Shown: positions 17,107 through 25,400 of the stretch, one piece after another
How positions within the stretch are numbered: the first letter of the stretch is position 1
Layout: each line of letters starts with the position of its first letter
Assembly (NCBI RefSeq): GCF_000160035.2
Contig: NZ_KI535367.1
Span: forward strand, 435,088 to 499,087
DNA from: Catonella morbi ATCC 51271
Lineage (GTDB): Bacteria; Bacillota; Clostridia; Lachnospirales; Lachnospiraceae
Reading direction: 5' to 3'
Length of the DNA: 64,000 nt
The notes under the pieces: model-generated
Seen by the model: only the letters and a program-made list of their open reading frames with translations
Database searches by the model: none
What the model was told of the DNA's origin: nothing
Program-made: the position numbers and the translations under genes

Positions 17107-17892
17107 TTAAGCCTTCCACTTAAATACCGCCAACCTGTTGTTCAAATTTTTACCCACTATTGCAAATAGTTTGCCTCTTAAGGTGTATTTTTTCATTTCT
17201 TCATTATAACTTATTTCTGATAAAAGCTTATATCTTGAATCCAGCTCCTCATAATCCTTGCCTGATTCGGTTCCCCAGCCTATCTTAGCATTTGTATGCT
17301 TAATCGTATCATGTTTATCATAATGTTCTTCAAGCCACTTAGAATGAAGTTCTACCAGAAGAATCCCCTCCTTAAACGAAGTACAAAGCATATTTAAGCA
17401 GGTCTTTACCTGTTCTTTTGAAAAATACTCCATTACACCTTCCAGTATTACAATTATCTGTTTGTCCTTCGGTATATGCTCTGTCCAAAATCCATCAAGT
17501 GCATCCCCGTCAAGCATTTTACAACGCTCGCTGTCCTCAAATACCTTTCTCCTTACCGCAATCTGGTCAGCAAGGTCTACATCAAACCAGGTTATCTTAC
17601 CGTTATCAACCTGAGAGAACTTGTTATCAAAGCCACAGCCAAGATTTATACAGGTTGCATCAGGATATTTTTCTATAAGTTCTTTTAATTTATCCCTGAA
17701 CAATATGGTTCTGGCAATAACCCCCTCATGAGACATAAAACCGTCAAACTTGCTTACATCCACTCCCAGGGTATCTATGATTTTTTTAGCTACCTCATCC
17801 TTTATTCTGGCATTTGCCCTTGCTGTTTCACTTGCCTTTATTGCAAGGGGAATCAGTGCTGTCTCCTGTACGTCTCCAAATTGTAAGTCCAT
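17107..17892 (-). CDS. Class I SAM-dependent methyltransferase, LCM/TcmP family
   Basis: A 261-residue cytosolic O-methyltransferase of the leucine carboxyl methyltransferase/tetracenomycin TcmP family. The SAM-binding motif I is INLGCGFDNKF (about residues 84-94), the acidic motif II WFDVDLAD, and motif IV IVILEGVMEYFSKEQV. RTILFRDKL just before motif I is typical. In Clostridia this family sits beside varied genes, and its substrate is not known. The start has GGAGGATAATTTA before the ATG. It is divergent from uridine kinase, separated by a decayed repeat element. Confidence 0.85.
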   Translation of the reverse strand: MDLQFGDVQETALIPLAIKASETARANARIKDEVAKKIIDTLGVDVSKFDGFMSHEGVIARTILFRDKLKELIEKYPDATCINLGCGFDNKFSQVDNGKITWFDVDLADQIAVRRKVFEDSERCKMLDGDALDGFWTEHIPKDKQIIVILEGVMEYFSKEQVKTCLNMLCTSFKEGILLVELHSKWLEEHYDKHDTIKHTNAKIGWGTESGKDYEELDSRYKLLSEISYNEEMKKYTLRGKLFAIVGKNLNNRLAVFKWKA

Positions 17893-17970
17893 TAAATTAT
17901 CCTCCGTAATTCTTTGTTAGGTCGGACTAACTATATCATAATTTTTATAAAATTTCCATATCTAAATCAC

Positions 17971-18114
17971 AATTTTTCTCATCATAGGTCACAGACCTCG
18001 TATCCCACACAGTACAGCAGGATAAATTATTTTTGAACTATGGCTATGGGATAATATTACCAAACATCTATAAAATATCGTAATTGGAGCCTGTGGCTTG
18101 ATTATGATGTTTTG
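17971..18114 (+). repeat. Dispersed two-hairpin repeat, copy A (decayed)
   Basis: Same orientation as the best copy at 28391-28564. It keeps the GTCACAGACC...CTATGGG hairpin only partly, and ACCAAACATCTATAAAATAT with a GCCTGTGGC loop and a weaker closing arm. Terminal inverted repeats are degraded. It occupies the divergent intergenic region upstream of uridine kinase. Confidence 0.7.
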
Positions 18115-18276
18115 CCTAAACCTTTCTGTCAAATATTTCATAAAAATTTGGAAACTCAATTCAAATCTTAATTTATCAGTTGACATAAGCTTCATATTAG
18201 GGTACATTTCAAACAGCAGACTTTTTAATCCGCTGAATAATATAACCCAAATTTTGGGTATAGTTAGGAGAATTTT

Positions 18277-18894
18277 ATGAGCAAACCATGTATAGTAGGG
18301 ATAGCGGGTGGCAGTGCTTCCGGCAAAACCACCATAGTAAATAAGATCAAAGCTTCATTTGGCGATAACATACTTGTAATAAGCCATGACTCTTATTATA
18401 AGGCTCACAACGACCTTAGCTACGATGAGAGAACAAGGCTTAATTACGACCACCCTGATTCATTTGATACCGACCTTATGGTAAGAGATTTACAGAAACT
18501 GATGGATGGAAAAGAAGCCGATATACCTGTTTACGATTTTTCAATCCATAACAGAACTGATGCTACCACCCATGTGTTTCCAAAACATGTGATTATAGCT
18601 GAAGGTATACTCATCCTGGCAAATAAGGAATTAAGAGACCTTATGGATATAAAGGTTTTTGTAGATACCGATGCGGACGAGAGGCTTTTAAGAAGAATAA
18701 AGCGTGATGTAAGTGAAAGAGCCAGAACCATTGATTCTGTTATTAACCAGTATCAGCAGACTGTTAAGCCTATGCACGAACAGTTTGTAGAGCCTTCTAA
18801 AAAATATGCGGATATCATCATCCCGAGAGGCGGGGAGAACTCTACCGGAATAACCATCCTTACCGAACATATTAAGCATATGCTCACTGTATAG
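18277..18894 (+). CDS. udk: Uridine kinase
   Basis: A 205-residue P-loop kinase. Walker A GGSASGKT is at residues 11-18; the Walker B-like segment with SHDSYYK and NYDHPDSFD is typical of uridine/cytidine kinases, as is the lid RRIKRDVSERARTIDSVINQY. It phosphorylates uridine and cytidine to UMP and CMP using ATP or GTP in pyrimidine salvage. TTAGGAG lies 6-8 bases before the ATG. A CCCAAATTTTGGG palindrome with a T centre at about 18248-18260 lies just upstream of the start; its role is unknown. It is followed by a terminator. Length and motifs are normal. Confidence 0.95.
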   Translation: MSKPCIVGIAGGSASGKTTIVNKIKASFGDNILVISHDSYYKAHNDLSYDERTRLNYDHPDSFDTDLMVRDLQKLMDGKEADIPVYDFSIHNRTDATTHVFPKHVIIAEGILILANKELRDLMDIKVFVDTDADERLLRRIKRDVSERARTIDSVINQYQQTVKPMHEQFVEPSKKYADIIIPRGGENSTGITILTEHIKHMLTV

Positions 18895-18972
18895 AAAATT
18901 ATATCTATGATTCGAAGTTTCCTTTTTGATTGTAATGTAAAGAATAAATCATTCCCGGCAAACCGAATCATA

Positions 18973-19018
18973 AAAACTCTCCCCAAGGAAGTTCAAACCT
19001 CCTTAGGGAGTTTCTCTT
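18973..19018 (+). terminator. Terminator after udk
   Basis: AAACTCTCCCCAAGGA pairs with TCCTTAGGGAGTTT (about 18973-19013), with a short loop, followed by TCTCTTTT. The distance from the udk stop is about 78 bp. Confidence 0.75.
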
Positions 19019-19032
19019 TTAAAAATGCGTAA

Positions 19033-19177
19033 TAAATAATATCGTAATCAAGCTAAAGCCCCCCATTACGATATTTCGCAGATGTCCGGTAATATCACCT
19101 ATAGTCACAGACCGAAAGCTATATCCAACTGTACTATACGGAACAAGAGGTCTGTGAACTATGGTGTGAATAATTGG
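19033..19177 (-). repeat. Dispersed two-hairpin repeat, copy B (one end lost)
   Basis: Reverse orientation to copy D. It carries the AATATCGTAATC...ATTACGATATT hairpin, the GTCACAGACC...GGTCTGTGA hairpin and the terminal GTGAATAATT, but the opposite end with ATTATTCACGAAACATCTT is missing. It lies between the udk terminator and the aminotransferase promoter. Confidence 0.8.
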
Positions 19178-19284
19178 GGTTTAATATTAATTATATATAT
19201 TTCTTGCTAAATCGCATTTTTAATGCTAAAATACATTGCATACACGAATACATTTTAGAATAATCTTTTGTAACGGAGGTTTTA

Positions 19285-20616
19285 ATGGCAAAGAAAAAGT
19301 ATACCGAAATGACCAAAGAGGAATTACTTGCATTAAAAGACACACTCAAAGTCGCTTATAAAAAGATGCAGGCAAGGGGTTTAGAGTTAAATATGAGCCG
19401 CGGCAAGCCTTGTGTTGACCAGCTCGATCTTTCTATGGGAATGATGGATTCCTTAAACAGTTCTTCAGATCTTCTCTGTGAAGACGGAACAGACTGCCGT
19501 AACTACGGGGTACTTGACGGTATTCCTGAGGCAAAAGAACTTATCGGGGACATGATGGAAGTTCCTTATGATCATCTTTTTTTATATGGAAATTCCAGTC
19601 TCAATGTAATGTATGATACAGTTTCACGCTCAATGACACATGGTGTTATGGGCAGTACTCCTTGGTGCAAACTCGATAAAGTGAAATGGATATGCATAGT
19701 TCCCGGCTACGACAGACACTTTGCCATCACTGAATACTTTGGTATAGAAAGTATATCTGTGCCTATGCTTAAAACCGGCCCTGATATGGATATGATAGAG
19801 AAGCTTGTAGCCTCTGATGAAAGTATCAAGGGTGTTTGGTGTGTGCCTAAATATTCAAACCCTACCGGCAATTCTTATTCCGACGAAACAGTCAGAAGAT
19901 TTGCAAGGCTTAAACCTGCTGCAAAGGATTTTAGAATATACTGGGATAATGCTTATACAGTTCATCATCTCTATGACCATGATCAGGATCACCTTATAGA
20001 GATCCTTGCGGAATGTAAGCGTGCCGGTAACCCTGATTTAGTATATAAATTTGCTTCTACCAGCAAGGTAAGTTTCCCGGGCTCAGGTATAGCCGCCCTT
20101 GCTACCAGTCTTAACAACCTTGAAGATATTCAGAAGCAGGTTGCAGTACAGACTATCGGACATGATAAAGTAAATCAGCTCCGTCATGTAAGATTCTTCG
20201 GAAATATTCATGGACTTGTGGAGCATATGAGAAAGCACGCAGACATACTCAGGCCTAAATTTGAAGCGGTTGAAGAGATACTTGAAAAAGAGCTTGCAGG
20301 AACAGGAATTGCTTCCTGGACTTCTCCAAAGGGCGGATACTTTATTTCCTATGATACTCTTCCGGGCTGTGCAAAGAAGGTAGTTTCCCGTTGTGCAAAG
20401 GCCGGTGTGGTTATGACTCCTGCAGGTGCTACATTCCCGGGCGGAAAAGATCCGCAGGATACAAATATCCGTATAGCTCCTTCTTTCCCTCCTATTAATG
20501 ACTTAAAAACAGCCGCCGAGTTACTTGCACTTTCCACAAAGCTTGTAACCGTAGAGCATTTGCTTGAAAATATGGAAGGCTCAGAACCTGCTGCTGAAAC
20601 TAAAACAAAAAAATAA
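19285..20616 (+). CDS. Aspartate aminotransferase, type Ic
   Basis: A 443-residue PLP enzyme of the fold-type I aminotransferases. The length, the start (ALKDTLKVAYKKMQARGLELNMSRGKP) and YGVLDGIPEAKELIG are characteristic of the type Ic aspartate aminotransferases. The PLP lysine is in STSKVSFPGSG (about residue 260); the Asn/Pro of the PKYSNPTGN motif bind the cofactor, and an Arg in NIRIAPSFP binds the carboxylate. It interconverts aspartate plus 2-oxoglutarate with oxaloacetate plus glutamate. ACGGAGG precedes the ATG by 6-7 bases. Copy C of the dispersed repeat begins directly after the stop and may stabilise or end the mRNA. The C-terminal tail (about 15 residues, Glu/Lys-rich) is extra. 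Confidence 0.88.
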   Translation: MAKKKYTEMTKEELLALKDTLKVAYKKMQARGLELNMSRGKPCVDQLDLSMGMMDSLNSSSDLLCEDGTDCRNYGVLDGIPEAKELIGDMMEVPYDHLFLYGNSSLNVMYDTVSRSMTHGVMGSTPWCKLDKVKWICIVPGYDRHFAITEYFGIESISVPMLKTGPDMDMIEKLVASDESIKGVWCVPKYSNPTGNSYSDETVRRFARLKPAAKDFRIYWDNAYTVHHLYDHDQDHLIEILAECKRAGNPDLVYKFASTSKVSFPGSGIAALATSLNNLEDIQKQVAVQTIGHDKVNQLRHVRFFGNIHGLVEHMRKHADILRPKFEAVEEILEKELAGTGIASWTSPKGGYFISYDTLPGCAKKVVSRCAKAGVVMTPAGATFPGGKDPQDTNIRIAPSFPPINDLKTAAELLALSTKLVTVEHLLENMEGSEPAAETKTKK

Positions 20617-20621
20617 AATAT

Positions 20622-20790
20622 CCCCAATTATTCACGAAACATCTTCGGAAACACATAATCAAGCCGTAGGTTTGAAATTATGTGTTTTAGAAGATGTTTG
20701 GTAATATTCCCCATAGTCACAGACCGAAAGCTGTTTATCCTACTCTACTATCTGAATAAGAGGTCTGTGACCTATGGCGTGAATAATTGA
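20622..20790 (-). repeat. Dispersed two-hairpin repeat, copy C (complete)
   Basis: 169 bp with terminal inverted repeats CCAATTATTCACG and CGTGAATAATTG. Internal hairpin one pairs ACATCTTC...GAAGATGT with a second, inner ACATAAT arm; hairpin two pairs CATAGTCACAGACC with GGTCTGTGACCTATG. Relative to copy D the ATCGTAAT arm has compensating changes (ACACATAATC and AAATTATGTGT), which keeps the stem. It starts six bases after the aminotransferase stop. Confidence 0.85.
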
Positions 20791-20982
20791 ATCTTATTTA
20801 GTCCTTAAACATCTGCAAGCTATCGTATTTTGAAAACAGTCTTACAATTATGATATTTGCAGGTGTTTTTGCTATTTTAAATTGTAATTTTTTTGTGATT
20901 AATTCATTTGCTTTTTAATATTTTTTTTAATATAATTAGCTTGTTACCGACTGCGGTAAACTAAAACTTTGGAGGAACCGAT

Positions 20983-22311
20983 ATGAAAGTTCTAATTATA
21001 GGTACAAATCATGCCGGTATAGCGGCAGCTAATACTTTGCTTGACAATTACCCGGGCAATGAGATTGTAATGATTGATAGAAATACCAACCTTAGTTATT
21101 TGGGCTGTGGTACTGCTCTTTGGGTAGGAAGACAGATTGACTCTTACGAAGGACTCTTTTACACCAATGCTGAAGCTTTTGAGAAAAAGGGTGCTAAAAT
21201 AAGTCTTGAAACCTCTGTTGAGAGTATTGACTTCGCTAAAAAAGTGGTTTACGGCACAAAGAAAAACGGTGAAAAATTTGAGGAAAATTACGATAAACTC
21301 GTGCTTGCTACCGGTTCTCTTCCAATATCACCTGCACTTGCAGGTAACGATTTAGAAGGACTTAAGTTCTTAAAGCTCTTCCAGGAAGGGCAGGAAGTTG
21401 ACAAAGAAATCAGCAATCCTAATGTAAAGGAAGTAGCTGTAATAGGCGCAGGCTATATAGGTGTAGAAATAGCTGAAGCCTGTCTTCTCCGCGGCAAAAA
21501 GGTAAGGCTTTTTGATATAGCTCCAAGCTCTCTTGCAAGCTATTATGATAAATGGTTCACTGATGATATGGACAAAGCTATTTCTGATGCAGGTATCGAG
21601 ACTCATTTTGGTGAAAAAGTACTTGAATATAGGGGAAACGGCAGAGTTTCATCCATAGTTACCGAAAGCGGAGAATATCCTGCTGACCTGGTAATCAATG
21701 CTATCGGTTTTGTTCCGAATAACCTGCTTGGAAAAGACCATCTTGAACTTTGGAAGAATGGTGCATATTCAGTAGATAAATATCAGCAGACCAGTGATCC
21801 TGATGTATATGCTGTAGGCGACTGTGCTACTATCTATTCTAATGCACTCAGAGACAAAACATATATAGCTCTTGCTTCAAATGCAGTTCGTACAGGTATA
21901 GTTGCCGGTCATAACATAGGCGGCACCAAACTTGAAGGTGCAGGCGTACAGGGTTCCAATGCTATCTGTGTATTTGGCAGAAAGCTTGCTTCTACAGGTC
22001 TTTCAGTGGCTGCTGCCGAAAGATTCGGTATGGAAGTGGAATATACTGATTTTGAAGATACCCAGCGTCCCGGCTTTATGAAAGAAAATGAAGATGTTAA
22101 GATACGTATAGTATATGAAAAGTCTACCAGAAGAATAGTCGGTGCTCAGCTTTCTTCAAGAGAAGATGTATCTATGGCTATACATATGTTCTCTCTTGCT
22201 ATAGAAGAAGGTGTTACTATTGATAAGTTAAAACTCCTTGATATCTTCTTCCTTCCGCATTTTAATAAGCCATATAACTACATTACCATGGCTGCGCTTA
22301 ATGCGAAATAA
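20983..22311 (+). CDS. nox: NADH oxidase, water-forming type
   Basis: A 442-residue FAD-dependent pyridine nucleotide disulfide oxidoreductase. The N-terminal dinucleotide fold is IIGTNHAGIAAANTLL, the redox cysteine Cys42 sits in LSYLGCGTALWVG (single Cys, as in NADH oxidase and CoA-disulfide reductase), and the NAD domain is VIGAGYIGVEIAEA. YAVGDCATIY closes the FAD site. The LGCGTALW signature favours the NADH oxidase that reduces O2 to water over CoA-disulfide reductases. In an anaerobe it removes oxygen and recycles NAD+. GGAGG lies 6-8 bases before the ATG. It is monocistronic with a terminator. Confidence 0.88.
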   Translation: MKVLIIGTNHAGIAAANTLLDNYPGNEIVMIDRNTNLSYLGCGTALWVGRQIDSYEGLFYTNAEAFEKKGAKISLETSVESIDFAKKVVYGTKKNGEKFEENYDKLVLATGSLPISPALAGNDLEGLKFLKLFQEGQEVDKEISNPNVKEVAVIGAGYIGVEIAEACLLRGKKVRLFDIAPSSLASYYDKWFTDDMDKAISDAGIETHFGEKVLEYRGNGRVSSIVTESGEYPADLVINAIGFVPNNLLGKDHLELWKNGAYSVDKYQQTSDPDVYAVGDCATIYSNALRDKTYIALASNAVRTGIVAGHNIGGTKLEGAGVQGSNAICVFGRKLASTGLSVAAAERFGMEVEYTDFEDTQRPGFMKENEDVKIRIVYEKSTRRIVGAQLSSREDVSMAIHMFSLAIEEGVTIDKLKLLDIFFLPHFNKPYNYITMAALNAK

Positions 22312-22385
22312 AATCAACTCCCAATCGCAATAAGCAGTGTGAACAACTGTGAATTTTAATAAAATCAGCTAATTTATAACGCTAA

Positions 22386-22415
22386 AGACGCTGCAGGTAT
22401 ACACCTACAGCGTCT
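22386..22415 (+). terminator. Bidirectional terminator between nox and the GH85 gene
   Basis: AGACGCTGCAGGT pairs with ACCTACAGCGTCT (22386-22398 and 22403-22415) with one mismatch and a 4-base loop, followed by AATTATTT. It sits between converging genes. Confidence 0.75.
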
Positions 22416-22437
22416 AATTATTTACTCCAAAAATCAA

Positions 22438-25400
22438 TTACTTTACTTTTATTTTAAGCTTAGCAAGTTGTTTAGCAGTTAATTTCTTGCCATCAACAAA
22501 TACTTTAAGTTCAATTTTGCCTGTTTTCAGTCTTACAGCCTTAAAAGTAATCTGTTTTTTGGTAAGCTTATTTAATGCTTTAAGGTTCTTTGAATTTAAG
22601 TACAGTGTAAAATTCTTTCCTATTACTTCAAATGCACTTATTTTCTTAGACACCAGCTCAGATAAAGCTGCGGCTGTGATAGAGGCATTTATCTTTGCTT
22701 TATTCTGTGGAAGAACAACCTTCTTGGCATTAATAGAATTTAACTCTTTAAGAGCGCCAAGATTTACTGTTTTCTTTGAAGAAGGCAGTGTTAAGACTTT
22801 CTTCTCTGTAGCCTTTCCCTGTGGAGTTTCAGTATCAGTAACATCTGTTACTGAAGGTGCTTTACCTTCTTCTTTTGTCTCAGGCTTCTTCTGCTCTTCC
22901 TTTGTTTCTTCTTTCTTTTCCGGAGCTGCCGGAACTGCAGGGTATGGCACAACAGGAGGGTTCGTATTATTCTCCTCTTTTCCGTTTAATGCGGCTGCTA
23001 CCGTTTTCAGTTGATTTATGATTTCTTCTAAAGCCTTTTTATCAACATTATCTTCCCGTAAAATCTTTTTTGCATTGTCTAAAACTTTATCAAATTCTTC
23101 CTGTTTTTCCTTGTCAGCTTTTTTATATCTGACATCTTCCTTAAGAGCTTCTGCTTTGGCAATTGCTTCCTCAAGTGTCTTCTTTAAGGCTTCAACTTCA
23201 GGATCAGGCTGTGGATTTGGTGCTTTTGCTTCTTCATATTCAACTATAAATTCAGCAATCTTATACCAGTTACCGTTTTCCTCAGTAATTCTTAGCTGTA
23301 CTTCGGTGGTAACAGGTCGTTTTCCCGCTTCGACTTCTACAGTTGTTTTATCAGTTCCTGCTATTTCACCTATTTTCTTCCAATTGTCTCCGTCTTTTAC
23401 TTCAATATCAGCCGTATTTATGAAGTCATCTTCCACATCATCAGGATAAATAATTTTAACTTTATTTACCTTTATCGGCTTTGTATAGGTCAATTTCACC
23501 CAGTCGCCTACTATCTGAGAAGATGCAATCCAAGTATAGGTATCCTTTTTCCCATCTACCATTCTGTCAAGTTTGAATCCCTGATAAACTAACTGTTTTG
23601 ATGACGGAACTGCTGTCAGCGGTTCATTTGAAAGCCCGTCAAGTGCCTTTACAGTCTCTTTTAATTTTTCCAGCTTTTCACTTATTGCCTTAACATCAAA
23701 CTCGCTTCCTGTAATAAGTTCTTCAGCCTCCGCAAGTGCCTTATCAAATGCATCCTTTTTTTCTCCGGTTGCATACCTGTATTCAGCCTTTTCCTTTAAT
23801 CCCCTTGCCTTTTCAACCTCACTCCAAAGCTCTTTTATTTCCTTAGGATCAGTATCATTTGGGATAACCATTACCTTAAAAGTAGTTTCTTTATTAAGGC
23901 CTGTGACTTTTACCGTCTTTTCTCCAAGAGTAGATGTATCAGGTTCTTCAACTGTAAAGCTTTCATGTGTAAGAGGAAGTGAAGATTCTCCTCCCCAACT
24001 CGAATATTTTACCTTAACATCATAATCAGCCTTGTTGAAAGCCTCAAGCCTTTTTATTGTATTGCTTATCTTTGGTACTACCTTAAGGCTAAAGGCTGCT
24101 TTTTCAACATTTATTTCCGCTTTACCCTCTTCCTTTACATCAATACTTCCTTTCTTAGGGATAATCTGTGATCCCCAATTTGATGCATTGCTTATCTCAT
24201 AGTTATACTTCTTTCCCTTAGTAAGAATAAAGCTGTATACATGATCTTTAATTGAAAATGGTTCTATCTTTTTATCCTCTTCATCTTTAAGTACAAAGTT
24301 TACCTGTGCATAGCCGTCAATAACAAGGTGAATATCATACTTTACAGCATTTTCATTCTTATGAAGCTTTCCGTATAACTCCTTCAATTCCTTTACAAAT
24401 TTGTTTACTTTTTCTTCATTTCTTTTAAGCGTATATATTACCTGTTCACTCTCAACAAGCTTTGCCTGAATTTCATCAAGTATACTGTCCAAATCGGTAT
24501 TATCAAATAAAATTCTTGCAGCCGATCTGTTATTAACAATCTTAGAATATTCTTCCTTCAGCTTTATAAGCTCTTCCTTATAAGATTCATCATATTTTAA
24601 TTTAATCTCACTGCTGTTTCCCTTATAGTCATTCAGAGTAAGAGTTATCTCTCCTTTGTCAGCCGGAAGAGTTATAGGACTATGGTAGTTTGGAGTTATA
24701 CCCCTTTGATAACTGCCTATCTCTTTAGCCTCGGCTTCTCCTTCTGCCTTGAAGCTGAGCTTTACTTCATACCAGTCTCTGGTAAGAGGTGAACGAAGTG
24801 CAACCTTTTTCACTCCTGCCCATACTATGTCATCTTCTGTCATAGGTCTTGCATAGCTATCATTAAACTTGCCTCTGTAACTTATACCTATTTCACTGTT
24901 CTTAGGCTTTATGGTAAGATCGTAGAAATATCCGTCTTTTAGGTTAGGAACGGTTACAATTCCATTATCGTCGGCCACATCTATCTTATACTCAGATGCT
25001 GTTTTGTCATACGTATATTCCTTTATAGGCTCTACTGAAGCTTCATACAAGGTATTATTGTCTTTGCCCTTTTTAAAGCTGAATGATATTTTCTCAGGCT
25101 CTTCAGCTTCTGCTTGAAGTTTAACAAGTCTTTCATTAAATTCTTTTTCAGGAATGATTTCAGCTACTTTAATTTCTGTAGGAAGCTTTGAAAAATCAAC
25201 AACTTTCTCTGTTGCCTTACTTTCCTTACCATCTTTTCCTACCTTAACAAGGCTGAATTTTATTTCCTTACCTTTATCAAAGAAATAATCCTTTACATAA
25301 AGCTTTTCATCATAAATTCCGCCAAGAAAATGTTTCTTGCCTTCACTTTCAGCATAAACACGGTATTTATCAACATCTTCATACCTGTCAAGCTTCCAGG

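Noticed and set aside
18248-18260. CCCAAATTTTGGG palindrome upstream of udk as a repressor site
   Set aside because: It is short, close to the end sequence of the dispersed repeat, and may simply be a relic of copy A.
22487-23449. Two long rightward frames inside the GH85 gene
   Set aside because: Opposite-strand shadows of a repeat-rich coding sequence with no ribosome binding site.
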